From contig NZ_JAFEVZ010000001.1 of NCBI RefSeq assembly GCF_022802975.1, forward strand, positions 310,001 to 374,000: 64,000 bases of DNA. Reading direction: 5' to 3'. The position numbers and the translations under genes were made by a program. The DNA is from Flavobacterium pectinovorum. Its GTDB lineage: Bacteria; Bacteroidota; Bacteroidia; Flavobacteriales; Flavobacteriaceae. Of this stretch, positions 10,284 through 18,511 are shown in pieces. Position 1 is the stretch's first letter. Each line of letters starts with the position of its first letter. The notes under the pieces are model-generated. The model was given only the letters and a program-made list of their open reading frames with translations. It searched no databases and was not told the DNA's origin.

Positions 10284-10304
10284 TTTTTTATTATATGGAA
10301 AAAT

Positions 10305-11756
10305 TTATTCTCCTGTATTGTTTAATTTACTATTTTTCTTTCCGTAAATAAAGTAAATAGCTACTCCCAAAGCCATCCAGATTACAAGTCTTGCCCAGCT
10401 TTCATTAGGCAATGAATACATTAATGCCAAACAAATTATGATTCCTGCAATTGGAACAAAAGGAACTAGAGGTGTTCTAAATGATCTTGGAGCGTCAGGC
10501 ATTCTTTTACGCATTACCATAACCCCAATACAAACCAATACGAACGCCAATAAAGTCCCAATACTTACCATGTGTCCTAAATCACTTACCGGAACAAGTC
10601 CTGCAAATAAACTTACAAAAACTAAGAAGAAAAGATTTGTTTTCCAGGGAGTACGGAATTTTGGGTGAATTGAACTAAAAAACGGAGGTAATAAACCGTC
10701 TTTACTCATGGTATAAAACACACGACTTTGTCCCATTAGCATTACCAGCATTACAGAAGTGTAACCTGCTAAAATTGCTACGATTAAACCTGTTTGTAAA
10801 AAGTCATATCCTGTTTTCGCAAATGCAGTGGCAGCTGGTTTTGCATCTCCGGCAAATTCTTTATAATTAACAAGACCAGTCATTACATGAGCAAAGAATA
10901 CATATAATAAAGTACAGATTACTAATGAGCCTAAAATACCAATTGGCATTCCTTTTTGTGGGTTTTTTGCTTCTTGAGCAGCTGTGGATACTGCATCAAA
11001 GCCAATAAAAGCAAAAAATACTGTTCCCGCACCTGCTGCAATTCCTGACCATCCAAATTCGCCAAAAACGCCAGTGTTTTCTGGGATGTAAGGAGTATAA
11101 TTAGAGGTGTCAATAAAACTCCATCCAAGAGCAATGAAAATAATAACAACTGCAACTTTTACCACAACTAAAAAGTTATTTAGCGATGCCGATTCTTTTG
11201 TTCCTCTTATCAATAATAATGATAATAGAGATACTATAAAGATAGCAGGTAAATTTATTATTCCGCCATCTACAACTGTTCCGTCACTTAATTTAAGAGA
11301 TTCCCAAGGCGAACATATAAATTCGTGAGGGAGATGTATTCCATATTTATTGAGTAATTCTAATAAATAACGAGACCAACTAACACCAACTGTGGCGGCT
11401 CCAAGAGCGTATTCTAAAACTAAATCCCAGCCAATTATCCAAGCCATGAATTCTCCCATCGTAGCATAAGAATAGGTGTAAGCACTACCTGCAACTGGAA
11501 TCATCGATGCAAATTCAGCATAACAGAGTCCTGCAAAAGCACAACCAACAGCTGCTAAAATAAAAGAAAGTGTAACGGCTGGCCCGGCATGTTCTGCAGC
11601 TGCAATTCCTGTTAACGAGAATAATCCGGCTCCAATAATGGCTCCAACTCCAAGTGCAACAAGAGACCTCGAAGATAGGGTTCTTTTTAAGCCTTTTTCA
11701 GATTCGGATGCTTCGTCAAGCAATACCGAAAGTGGTTTAGTTTTCCAAATTGACAT
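10305..11756 (-). CDS. APC-superfamily amino-acid permease, CAT type
   Basis: 483 residues with about 12-14 hydrophobic segments. The N-terminus carries GVGAIIGAGLFSLTG, the unwound TM1 substrate-binding motif of APC transporters. The general layout matches bacterial cationic amino-acid transporter (CAT) homologues annotated as YfnA/RocE-like. It would import an amino acid across the inner membrane with protons; the exact substrate is not deducible. It is a single gene transcribed away from the HhH gene, with its own promoter and terminator. Confidence 0.85.
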   Translation of the reverse strand: MSIWKTKPLSVLLDEASESEKGLKRTLSSRSLVALGVGAIIGAGLFSLTGIAAAEHAGPAVTLSFILAAVGCAFAGLCYAEFASMIPVAGSAYTYSYATMGEFMAWIIGWDLVLEYALGAATVGVSWSRYLLELLNKYGIHLPHEFICSPWESLKLSDGTVVDGGIINLPAIFIVSLLSLLLIRGTKESASLNNFLVVVKVAVVIIFIALGWSFIDTSNYTPYIPENTGVFGEFGWSGIAAGAGTVFFAFIGFDAVSTAAQEAKNPQKGMPIGILGSLVICTLLYVFFAHVMTGLVNYKEFAGDAKPAATAFAKTGYDFLQTGLIVAILAGYTSVMLVMLMGQSRVFYTMSKDGLLPPFFSSIHPKFRTPWKTNLFFLVFVSLFAGLVPVSDLGHMVSIGTLLAFVLVCIGVMVMRKRMPDAPRSFRTPLVPFVPIAGIIICLALMYSLPNESWARLVIWMALGVAIYFIYGKKNSKLNNTGE

Positions 11757-11787
11757 ATAATTATATTGGTTTATTGTTATTAAGCTC

Positions 11788-11821
11788 CAAATGTATTGTT
11801 TTTTATAAAAAATAAAAACAA
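11788..11821 (-). promoter_or_regulatory. Probable promoter of the permease gene
   Basis: On the minus strand TACATTTG (plus 11788-11795) fits TAnnTTTG, with a TTG at plus 11819-11821, 23 bases upstream. That spacing is at the long end of the accepted range. The leader would be about 25 bases. Confidence 0.5.
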
Positions 11822-12009
11822 TTATGCTGTTTTAAGTTATAAAATATTTAATTTTTAGAAGGAAACGATAAGAAAAGTTTGGTGTCATCTGAAATGTATT
11901 ACGTTTTCAGCAAATAATAATTAGGAGTAATGTTTTTTATAAAAAATAAAATATTAGGTATTTTTCCTAATAAATTTATATTTTTATGATTAAAAAATAG
12001 TGTTCAAAA

Positions 12010-12894
12010 ATGAAATTTAGAAATACAGCCTCCTATTTTAGCTTCACAAACCAACAACGGAAAGGAATTTTTTTTCTTCTGATTATAATTATTGGACTGC
12101 AATTGTTTTGTTTTTTTTCTGATTTTAGTCAAACTGAAAAAAATCATCCCGAAAAGGAACAATGGCTGGCTCTGCAATCTGAAGTTGATTCATTAAAAGC
12201 AATTAAATATAATGAAAAGCCCAAAATCTATTCTTTTAACCCAAATTTCATTTCAGATTATAAAGGATATAAATTAGGAATGTCAGTTCAGGAAATTGAT
12301 AGATTGTTTGCTTATAGAAAAGAGAATAAATACGTCAATTCAGCTGAAGAGTTTCAAAAAGTGACTAAGATTTCAGATTCTTTATTAGCGGTCATTTCTC
12401 CCTATTTTAAATTTCCAAATTGGATTCAGAACAAAAGGAATTTTAAAACTTATGCTAAGAGATATGAATCAAAATCATTTAAAAAAGAAAATATCATAGT
12501 TTTAGATATTAATCAGGCGAGTAAGGAAGATTTTATGAAAATTAATGGAATCGGGGAAGGTTTATCACAGCGAATTTTAAAACAAAAAGAAAGTTTGGAG
12601 GCTTTTGTTTCAATGGAACAAATAAATGATGTTTGGGGGCTTTCTGAGGAAGTTGTGCTTGAATTGAAAAAGCATTTTAAGATTTCGTCTTTTCCGAAAA
12701 TTAAAAAAATCCCTGTAAATGATGCGTCTTTAAAGGAATTGTCTCAATTTCCGTATTTTAGATATGCTTTAGCAAAACAGATTGTAACCTACAGGAGTAT
12801 GAAGGGAGATATTAAAAATATTGAGGATTTGATAAATATTAAAGGCTTTCCTGTTGAAAAAGCAAATATAATTGGTTTATATTTGGAGTTCTAA
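12010..12894 (+). CDS. ComEA-like helix-hairpin-helix protein, membrane-anchored
   Basis: 294 residues. A single hydrophobic segment lies at about residues 19-37, and the rest is predicted outside the cytoplasm. Repeated helix-hairpin-helix units follow, the clearest being DINQASKEDFMKINGIGEGL and the last one near the C-terminus (LINIKGFPVEKANIIG). Such modules bind DNA non-specifically in ComEA-type competence proteins, but a role in DNA uptake here is inference. The stop codon is 13 bases before the acyl-CoA dehydrogenase start, so the two may share a transcript. Confidence 0.75.
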   Translation: MKFRNTASYFSFTNQQRKGIFFLLIIIIGLQLFCFFSDFSQTEKNHPEKEQWLALQSEVDSLKAIKYNEKPKIYSFNPNFISDYKGYKLGMSVQEIDRLFAYRKENKYVNSAEEFQKVTKISDSLLAVISPYFKFPNWIQNKRNFKTYAKRYESKSFKKENIIVLDINQASKEDFMKINGIGEGLSQRILKQKESLEAFVSMEQINDVWGLSEEVVLELKKHFKISSFPKIKKIPVNDASLKELSQFPYFRYALAKQIVTYRSMKGDIKNIEDLINIKGFPVEKANIIGLYLEF

Positions 12895-12907
12895 AAACAG
12901 ATTACAA

Positions 12908-14050
12908 ATGAATTTTGATTATAATGAAATGCAATCTATGATTGCCCAGTCTATAAAAGATTTTGCTGAAAAAAATATAAGACCTTATATAATGGAATGG
13001 GATGAAGCACAAATTTTTCCAGTTCCATTGTTTAAAAAGTTAGGAGAAATGGGTTTTATGGGGGTTTTGGTGCCCGAAGAATATGGAGGATCTGGTTTAG
13101 GATATCATGAATACATTACAGTAGTCGAAGAAATTTCAAAAGTAGATCCATCGATTGGATTGTCGGTTGCAGCACATAATTCATTGTGTACAAATCATAT
13201 TTTGACTTTCGGAAATGAAGAACAAAAGAAAAAATGGTTGCCAAAATTAGCAACTGCAGAGCATATCGGGGCATGGGGATTAACTGAACATAATACAGGT
13301 TCTGATGCTGGAGGGATGAATACAACAGCTGTTAAAGAGGGTGATTTCTGGATTGTAAACGGCGCAAAAAACTTTATAACACATGCGATTTCAGGAGATA
13401 TTGCTGTTGTAGTGGTTCGTACCGGAGAAAAAGGAGATTCAAAAGGTATGACAGCCTTTGTATTTGAAAAAGGGATGCCAGGATTTACTTCAGGAAAGAA
13501 AGAAAATAAATTAGGAATGCGTGCCAGCGAAACTGCTGAACTGGTTTTTGATAACTGTAGGGTTCCGGATGCAAATAGATTGGGTGAAGTAGGTCAGGGT
13601 TTCGTTCAGGCGATGAAAATACTGGATGGTGGGAGAATTTCAATAGGAGCATTATCGCTTGGAATTGCAAAAGGTGCGTACGAAGCAGCTTTAAAATATT
13701 CAAAAGAAAGGCATCAGTTTGGTCAGCCAATTAGTAGTTTTCAGGGGATTTCATTTAAACTGGCTGATATGGCGACAGAAATAGAGGCTTCAGAATTGTT
13801 GCTACACAAAGCAGCTTTCTTAAAGCAACAGCACAAACCGGTTACAACTCTGGGTGCAATGGCAAAAATGTATGCGTCTGAGGCCTGTGTAAAAATCGCC
13901 AATGAAGCCATTCAGATTCACGGAGGATATGGCTATACAAAGGATTTTCCGGTAGAGAAATTTTACAGGGATGCTAAATTATGTACCATTGGTGAAGGAA
14001 CGACTGAAATTCAAAAATTAGTTATTTCAAGGAACTTGCTAAAAGAATAG
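12908..14050 (+). CDS. Acyl-CoA dehydrogenase
   Basis: 380 residues from the ATG at 12908, the usual length for short/medium-chain acyl-CoA dehydrogenases; an upstream in-frame start at 12872 would overlap the previous gene and add a non-homologous leader. Family signatures are GAWGLTEHNTGSDAGG (FAD and substrate binding), YTKDFPVEKFYRDAK and IGEGTTEIQ, where the Glu of GEGT is in the catalytic-base position. It catalyses the FAD-dependent alpha,beta-oxidation of an acyl-CoA and passes electrons to ETF. Chain length or a branched-chain preference cannot be assigned. Confidence 0.92.
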   Translation: MNFDYNEMQSMIAQSIKDFAEKNIRPYIMEWDEAQIFPVPLFKKLGEMGFMGVLVPEEYGGSGLGYHEYITVVEEISKVDPSIGLSVAAHNSLCTNHILTFGNEEQKKKWLPKLATAEHIGAWGLTEHNTGSDAGGMNTTAVKEGDFWIVNGAKNFITHAISGDIAVVVVRTGEKGDSKGMTAFVFEKGMPGFTSGKKENKLGMRASETAELVFDNCRVPDANRLGEVGQGFVQAMKILDGGRISIGALSLGIAKGAYEAALKYSKERHQFGQPISSFQGISFKLADMATEIEASELLLHKAAFLKQQHKPVTTLGAMAKMYASEACVKIANEAIQIHGGYGYTKDFPVEKFYRDAKLCTIGEGTTEIQKLVISRNLLKE

Positions 14051-14185
14051 ATTATAGAGGATTGTAAAATGTAAAAGATAAGAGGTACGTTGGATATTTC
14101 GCTTAGTAAACAGCTCACTTTTTACAGTTTTATATTTCACCTAAAAAAAATCACAATTTATAATTCATAATTCATAATTAATACA

Positions 14186-14193
14186 TACTTTTG
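14186..14193 (+). promoter_or_regulatory. rpsU -7 promoter element (TACTTTTG)
   Basis: TACTTTTG fits TAnnTTTG. Transcription should begin near 14200, leaving a leader of about 23 bases that consists mostly of the Shine-Dalgarno. Just upstream, ATAATTC is repeated in tandem. Confidence 0.6.
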
Positions 14194-14206
14194 CAGCCTT
14201 AACGAG

Positions 14207-14214
14207 AGGAGGTG
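14207..14214 (+). promoter_or_regulatory. Strong Shine-Dalgarno of rpsU (AGGAGGTG)
   Basis: AGGAGGTG is fully complementary to the anti-SD core CACCTCCT and lies 8 bases before the rpsU ATG. The other starts I inspected in this window (tuf, rplA, rpoB, rpoC) have A-rich leaders with no comparable motif. In flavobacteria the anti-SD is reported to be sequestered on the ribosome by bS21, so this SD is probably an autoregulatory sensor. Confidence 0.85.
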
Positions 14215-14222
14215 TCTATATT

Positions 14223-14417
14223 ATGTTAATTATACCAATTAAAGACGGAGAAAATATCGATAGAGCATTAAAGCGCTATAAAAGAAAATTTGATAAAACA
14301 GGAACTGTTCGTCAATTAAGAGCACGTACTGCTTTTATTAAGCCTTCTGTTATCAAAAGAGCTCAAATTCAAAAAGCGGCTTACATTCAAAACTTGAGAG
14401 ATAGTTTAGAAAGTTAA
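14223..14417 (+). CDS. rpsU: Small ribosomal subunit protein bS21
   Basis: 64 residues, a complete basic bS21. Tyr54 (in KAAYIQN) is in the position reported to contact the 16S rRNA anti-SD in Flavobacterium ribosomes. The gene has its own promoter, a perfect SD and a terminator directly after it, so it is a tight monocistronic unit. If bS21 hides the anti-SD, ribosomes lacking bS21 would translate this mRNA preferentially, giving feedback control. That mechanism is known for relatives and inferred here. Confidence 0.96.
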   Translation: MLIIPIKDGENIDRALKRYKRKFDKTGTVRQLRARTAFIKPSVIKRAQIQKAAYIQNLRDSLES

Positions 14418-14439
14418 TATTAAGCTTTTAAAAATAATT

Positions 14440-14477
14440 ACCGTTAGTTATCAATTTTGATGCTAACGGTTTTTTTA
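14440..14477 (+). terminator. rpsU terminator
   Basis: Stem ACCGTTAG/CTAACGGT with an inner extension (ATCAA/TTGAT), followed by seven Ts. Confidence 0.88.
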
Positions 14478-14533
14478 TGCTTAATTTTGAGGTGTGTTAG
14501 TAAGTGTTTTTTATTTATAGAAAGGATTTTAAT

Positions 14534-15424
14534 ATGAAATCAAATAAGGAAGCATTTCGTGATTATCTTCAATTGGAGAAAAAATATTCTCCTCATACGG
14601 TTAATGCGTATTTAAATGATGTTTCATTTTTTGAGATGTTTAATGAGGCTAATTTTGGTCAGAAAGGTATTGAGGGGGTGAATTATAGTCAGGTTAGGAG
14701 TTGGATTGTTTCGTTAGTTGACGAAGGTGTTTCAAATGTTTCGGTTAATAGGAAGATGGCTTCTTTAAAGTCTTTTTATAGATTTCTTTTGAAGACAAAA
14801 CAAATAGAGGTTAGTCCAATGTTGAAACATAGGTCGTTGAAGATTCCTAAAGTTGTTCAGGTTCCTTTTTCTGAAAAAGAACTTGCGGATTTAATGAGGG
14901 TTGTAGGTAATCCTGTTGGTTTTGTAGAAATTCGTGACAGGCTTATTGTGGATATGTTTTATACAACAGGGATGCGTAGGGCGGAGCTTATAGGGTTGTT
15001 GGTAAAGGGTGTTGATTTGTCTTCGGGTGTTTTGAAGGTTTTGGGAAAGAGAAATAAGGAGAGGATTATTCCGATTTTGCCAATCATTGCAGTACAAATT
15101 GAGTGTTATTTGAAAGAACGGGAGCGAGTTGGTGGAATAGGTGAGAATTATTTTTTTATTTCTCAAAAAGGGTTAAAATTGAGTGAATCTTTTGTGTATC
15201 GTTTAATAAATTCATACTTTAGTAGGGTCTCTGAAAAGGTAAAAAAGAGTCCGCATGTGCTTCGGCATACTTTTGCGACTCACTTATTGAATAACGGGGC
15301 AGATTTAAATTCAGTTAAAGAATTGTTAGGGCATTCTAGTTTGGCGTCTACGCAGGTTTATACTCATAATAGTTTAGCTGAGCTTAAAAAGGTATATGCT
15401 GGTGCGCATCCTAGAAGTGAATAA
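14534..15424 (+). CDS. xerC: XerC-type tyrosine recombinase
   Basis: 296 residues from the ATG at 14534, the canonical XerC/XerD length; the GTG at 14504 adds ten poorly conserved residues. The N-terminal SAM-like core-binding domain covers about 1-90. The catalytic set is complete: Arg148 (GMRRAEL), Lys172, His241 and Arg244 (HVLRHTFATH), His267 (LLGHSS) and Tyr276 (TQVYTH). With these and the rpsU-hpf neighbourhood, a chromosome-dimer resolvase acting at dif is much more likely than a prophage integrase. No dif site was identified in the window. Confidence 0.88.
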   Translation: MKSNKEAFRDYLQLEKKYSPHTVNAYLNDVSFFEMFNEANFGQKGIEGVNYSQVRSWIVSLVDEGVSNVSVNRKMASLKSFYRFLLKTKQIEVSPMLKHRSLKIPKVVQVPFSEKELADLMRVVGNPVGFVEIRDRLIVDMFYTTGMRRAELIGLLVKGVDLSSGVLKVLGKRNKERIIPILPIIAVQIECYLKERERVGGIGENYFFISQKGLKLSESFVYRLINSYFSRVSEKVKKSPHVLRHTFATHLLNNGADLNSVKELLGHSSLASTQVYTHNSLAELKKVYAGAHPRSE

Positions 15425-15458
15425 TGATTCTGAAATGTTTAATCCTAAAATTAGTATT

Positions 15459-15761
15459 ATGAAGGTAGATGTTCATGCTGTTAACTTTACTGTTGATAGA
15501 AAGTTGGTAGATTTTATTCAGGAAAGAATGGATAAGTTGGAAAAATATTACGATCGGGTTGTCTCGGCAGATGTTTTTTTAAAAGTTGAAAGAACAAGTG
15601 ATAAAGAGAATAAGGTTGTTGAGATTAAGATTAATGTTCCTGGAGATGATTTTTTAGTTAAAAAACAATGTAAGACTTTTGAAGAAGCAGTTGAGCTTTC
15701 GGCTGAATCATTGGAACGTTTGCTGGTAAAAAGGAAAGAAAAGGTAAGAGCTCATATATAA
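15459..15761 (+). CDS. hpf: Ribosome hibernation factor, HPF/RaiA family (short form)
   Basis: About 100 residues from the ATG at 15459 (MKVDVHAVNF); upstream in-frame ATGs at 15396 and 15435 would overlap xerC or add a non-homologous leader. It has the beta-alpha-beta-beta-beta-alpha HPF/RaiA fold and a basic C-terminal helix. It lacks the long-HPF C-terminal dimerisation domain. It should bind the 30S decoding channel in stationary phase. Its position after xerC and just before the tRNA-tuf cluster places it in a translation neighbourhood. Confidence 0.88.
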   Translation: MKVDVHAVNFTVDRKLVDFIQERMDKLEKYYDRVVSADVFLKVERTSDKENKVVEIKINVPGDDFLVKKQCKTFEEAVELSAESLERLLVKRKEKVRAHI

Positions 15762-15786
15762 TTGAAATTTTTTTTCAAAAAATGTT

Positions 15787-15843
15787 TTGATACAAAGATA
15801 AAATAGCTACATTTGCAGTCCGTTAGAAATAGCGGACTTTTTT
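15787..15843 (+). promoter_or_regulatory. Promoter plus immediate hairpin leader of the tRNA-tuf cluster
   Basis: TTG (15787-15789), 18 bases, then TACATTTG (15808-15815) is one of the best promoters in the window. Directly at the expected transcript start comes a stem AGTCCG/CGGACT (15817-15838) followed by a run of Ts, that is, a terminator-like hairpin only ten bases before the first tRNA. It may be a leader removed by processing, or an attenuator. Confidence 0.65.
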
Positions 15844-15852
15844 AATGCATTC

Positions 15853-15926
15853 GCCGATGTAGCTCAGCTGGCTAGAGCAGCTGATTTGTAATCAGCAGGT
15901 CGTGGGTTCGAGTCCCTCTATCGGCT
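15853..15926 (+). tRNA. tRNA-Thr (TGT)
   Basis: 74 bases with a full cloverleaf: acceptor GCCGATG/TATCGGC (one G-T pair), anticodon stem GCTGA/TCAGC, loop TTTGTAA with anticodon TGT, and T-loop GGTTCGAGTCC. CCA is not encoded. Confidence 0.95.
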
Positions 15927-16045
15927 CAGAAATATTTCAAATGCGATTTGAAATTTGCTCTTTTAAAATATTGAAAAACAATGATTTGTGGTTTTTAAAT
16001 GTAGCTAGAGTAATTTAGTTTAAAATTTAAAAGTATAAATTATTA

Positions 16046-16126
16046 GGGGAGATACTCAAGCGGCCAACGAGGGCAGACTGTAAATCTGCTGTGTGAACTT
16101 CGCAGGTTCGAATCCTGCTCTCCCCA
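16046..16126 (+). tRNA. tRNA-Tyr (GTA)
   Basis: 81 bases with a long variable arm, as expected for class II tRNA-Tyr. Acceptor GGGGAGA/TCTCCCC, anticodon loop CTGTAAA (GTA), T-loop GGTTCGAATCC. CCA is not encoded. Confidence 0.95.
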
Positions 16127-16219
16127 CAAAAAAAAGAAGTTAAGGTTTTGGGCTGAAGGTTTTAGTTTTGAAAAAAAAAACAAAAATCTAAATTCAAAAA
16201 TCTAAAATCAGAACTCTCT
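16127..16219. other. tRNA spacer with A-rich repeats, no tRNA-Gly
   Basis: 93 bases without a tRNA. It contains near-repeats (AAAAATCTAAATTCAAAAAT, ATCTAAAATCAGA) and imperfect inverted pieces (AGGTTTTGG, AGGTTTTAG). In E. coli the equivalent cluster has a tRNA-Gly here. Confidence 0.5.
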
Positions 16220-16291
16220 GCCGGTGTAGCTCAGGGGTAGAGTGCTTCCTTGGTAAGGAAGAGGTCTCGGGTTCAAATCCCGACATTGGCT
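16220..16291 (+). tRNA. tRNA-Thr (GGT)
   Basis: 72 bases. Acceptor GCCGGTG pairs with CATTGGC with two G-T pairs, anticodon stem CTTCC/GGAAG, loop TTGGTAA with anticodon GGT, T-loop GGTTCAAATCC. It lies 53 bases before tuf. Confidence 0.94.
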
Positions 16292-16344
16292 CAAGTAAGT
16301 AGGAAATTGAATTAATATATAACTAAGATTAAAAATTAAGTAAA

Positions 16345-17532
16345 ATGGCAAAGGAGAATTTTAATCGTTCCAAACCGCACTTAAACATAGGTACAATTGG
16401 ACACGTGGATCACGGAAAAACTACATTAACTGCTGCAATTACAAAAGTATTGTCAGATGCTGGTTACTGTCAAGCAAAATCGTTTGATCAAATCGATAAC
16501 GCTCCAGAGGAGAAAGAAAGAGGTATTACTATTAATACATCACACGTAGAGTATGAAACAGCTAACCGTCACTACGCTCACGTTGACTGTCCTGGTCACG
16601 CGGATTACGTAAAGAACATGGTTACTGGTGCTGCTCAAATGGACGGAGCTATCTTAGTAGTTGCTGCTACAGATGGTCCAATGCCACAAACTCGTGAGCA
16701 CATCCTTTTAGGACGTCAGGTTGGTATTCCAAGAATCGTTGTTTTTATGAACAAAGTGGATATGGTTGATGATGCTGAGTTATTAGAGCTTGTTGAAATG
16801 GAAATTAGAGATTTATTATCTTTCTACGAATATGATGGAGATAATGGTCCTGTAGTTCAGGGTTCTGCTTTAGGAGGATTGAATAATGATCCTGCTTGGG
16901 TACCAAAAATCATTGAATTAATGGAAGCTGTTGATGCTTGGATCGAAGAGCCAGTGCGTGACGTTGCAAAACCATTCTTGATGCCGGTTGAAGATGTATT
17001 TACAATTACTGGTCGTGGAACTGTTGCTACAGGTCGTATCGAAACAGGTATTGCTAATACAGGAGATCCAGTTGAAATCATTGGTATGGGAGCTGATAAA
17101 TTAACTTCTACTATTACAGGAGTTGAGATGTTCCGTAAAATCCTTGATAGAGGTGAAGCTGGAGATAACGTAGGTTTATTGTTAAGAGGTATTGATAAAG
17201 AATCTATCAAAAGAGGAATGGTTATCATTAAGCCAGGATCAGTAAAACCACACGCTACTTTCAAAGCTGAGGTTTATATCTTGAAAAAAGAAGAAGGTGG
17301 ACGTCATACCCCATTCCATAATAACTACCGTCCACAGTTCTACGTACGTACAACTGACGTAACAGGAGTTATTACTTTACCAGAAGGAGTAGAGATGGTA
17401 ATGCCAGGAGATAACTTAACTATCAATGTATCTTTATTAAGTCCAATCGCAATGAGCGTAGGTTTACGTTTTGCTATCCGTGAAGGAGGTAGAACTGTAG
17501 GTGCAGGTCAGGTTACTGAAATCGTAGGATAA
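16345..17532 (+). CDS. tuf: Elongation factor Tu
   Basis: 395 residues, full length. Domain 1 carries the G motifs [16 protein letters not shown] and NKVD; domains 2 and 3 follow without gaps. It delivers aminoacyl-tRNA to the ribosome in a GTP-dependent manner. It sits inside the tRNA-tuf-tRNA-secE-nusG cluster conserved in many bacteria. There is no Shine-Dalgarno, only an A-rich leader. Codon choice is strongly biased, as expected for a highly expressed gene. Confidence 0.98.
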   Translation: MAKENFNRSKPHLNIGTIGHVDHGKTTLTAAITKVLSDAGYCQAKSFDQIDNAPEEKERGITINTSHVEYETANRHYAHVDCPGHADYVKNMVTGAAQMDGAILVVAATDGPMPQTREHILLGRQVGIPRIVVFMNKVDMVDDAELLELVEMEIRDLLSFYEYDGDNGPVVQGSALGGLNNDPAWVPKIIELMEAVDAWIEEPVRDVAKPFLMPVEDVFTITGRGTVATGRIETGIANTGDPVEIIGMGADKLTSTITGVEMFRKILDRGEAGDNVGLLLRGIDKESIKRGMVIIKPGSVKPHATFKAEVYILKKEEGGRHTPFHNNYRPQFYVRTTDVTGVITLPEGVEMVMPGDNLTINVSLLSPIAMSVGLRFAIREGGRTVGAGQVTEIVG

Positions 17533-17548
17533 TCCTATAAAAATTATA

Positions 17549-17589
17549 AAAAGCCAGCTGATTTTCTTAACTGAAATCACTGGCTTTTA
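17549..17589 (+). terminator. Hairpin after tuf, terminator or partial attenuator
   Basis: AAAAGCCAG/CTGGCTTTT with inner pairing TGATTT/AAATCA. It has a T4 tail and sits only a few bases before tRNA-Trp, so it may limit read-through into secE-nusG or mark an RNA processing site. Confidence 0.65.
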
Positions 17590-17592
17590 ATT

Positions 17593-17663
17593 ACGGGCGT
17601 AGTTCAAGGGTAGAATAGCGGTCTCCAAAACCGTTGATGGGGGTTCGAATCCCTCCGCCCGTG
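17593..17663 (+). tRNA. tRNA-Trp (CCA)
   Basis: 71 bases. Acceptor ACGGGCG/CGCCCGT, anticodon loop CTCCAAA (CCA), T-loop GGTTCGAATCC. CCA end not encoded. Confidence 0.95.
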
Positions 17664-17682
17664 CAATAAAAAAATATATCAA

Positions 17683-17880
17683 ATGACAAAAGTTACTAAT
17701 TATTTATCAGAGGCTTTCGAAGAGTTAAAGTCAAATGTTACTTGGCCAGCTTGGGCTGAGGTTCAAAAATTGACAATTGTTGTGGCTGTATTTTCGATTC
17801 TATTTGCTTTGGCAACTTGGGGAGTAGACGAATTTTTTGCAAAAGCTTTGGCTGGATTTTTTAACTGGTTAAAAGGATAA
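17683..17880 (+). CDS. secE: Preprotein translocase subunit SecE
   Basis: 65 residues, the short single-span form of SecE: an amphipathic helix with the conserved LKSNVTWPAW stretch, then one membrane segment at about residues 29-46. It clamps SecY in the inner-membrane translocon. It starts 19 bases after tRNA-Trp, and nusG follows ten bases after its stop. Confidence 0.95.
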   Translation: MTKVTNYLSEAFEELKSNVTWPAWAEVQKLTIVVAVFSILFALATWGVDEFFAKALAGFFNWLKG

Positions 17881-17890
17881 TTTTTTTGTG

Positions 17891-18442
17891 ATGGCAGATA
17901 ATAATGTGAAAAAATGGTATGTGGTTAGAGCTGTAAGCGGCCAGGAAAATAAGGTTAAAGCTTATATCGAAACTGAAATTGCCAGATTAGGTATGGAGGA
18001 TTATGTTTCTCAGGTTTTGGTTCCTACTGAAAAAGTGGTAACTGTAAAAGAAGGGAAAAAAATGTCTAAGGATAAAGTTTATTTTCCTGGATATGTTATG
18101 ATAGAGGCCAATTTAGTTGGTGAGATACCTCATATTATTAAGTCAATAACTAGTGTGATTGGTTTTTTAGGAGAAATTAAAGGTGGAGAGCCTGTTCCTT
18201 TGAGACTTTCTGAAGTAAATCGTATGTTAGGAAAAGTAGATGAGTTAGCTGTGAATACAGATACACGTTCTATTCCTTTCAGTTTAGGTGAAACTGTAAA
18301 AGTGATTGATGGTCCTTTTAATGGTTTTAATGGTACGGTTGAAAAAATTAATGAAGAAAAGCGTAAACTTGAGGTTATGGTTAAGATTTTCGGAAGAAAA
18401 ACGCCATTAGAATTAAGTTTTATGCAAGTTGAAAAAGTATAA
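17891..18442 (+). CDS. nusG: Transcription termination/antitermination factor NusG
   Basis: 183 residues from the ATG at 17891; a GTG directly in front is in frame but less likely. It has an N-terminal NGN domain (KKWYVVRAVSGQENKVK) and a C-terminal KOW domain (IDGPFNGFNGTVEKIN). It binds RNA polymerase and couples it to Rho or ribosomes. It is cotranscribed with secE and probably leads into the ribosomal protein genes. Confidence 0.96.
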   Translation: MADNNVKKWYVVRAVSGQENKVKAYIETEIARLGMEDYVSQVLVPTEKVVTVKEGKKMSKDKVYFPGYVMIEANLVGEIPHIIKSITSVIGFLGEIKGGEPVPLRLSEVNRMLGKVDELAVNTDTRSIPFSLGETVKVIDGPFNGFNGTVEKINEEKRKLEVMVKIFGRKTPLELSFMQVEKV

Positions 18443-18465
18443 TTTTTTGTTACATCTATAATATC

Positions 18466-18495
18466 CACCGTAATCGCTTCCAAATGATTATGGTG
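18466..18495 (+). promoter_or_regulatory. Stem-loop in the rplK leader
   Basis: CACCGTAATC pairs over ten bases with GATTATGGTG (one G-T wobble), in the 69-base nusG-rplK gap. It lies where the L1-binding autoregulatory site of the L11 operon is found in other bacteria, so it may be a translational operator; the T-run after it is short. Confidence 0.5.
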
Positions 18496-18511
18496 TTAAA
18501 TTTTTTAAAAA

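Noticed and set aside
14534..15424. Prophage or integrative element integrase
   Set aside because: Length, full Xer signature and the rpsU-xerC-hpf housekeeping setting argue for XerC; no phage genes or att repeats near the tRNAs.
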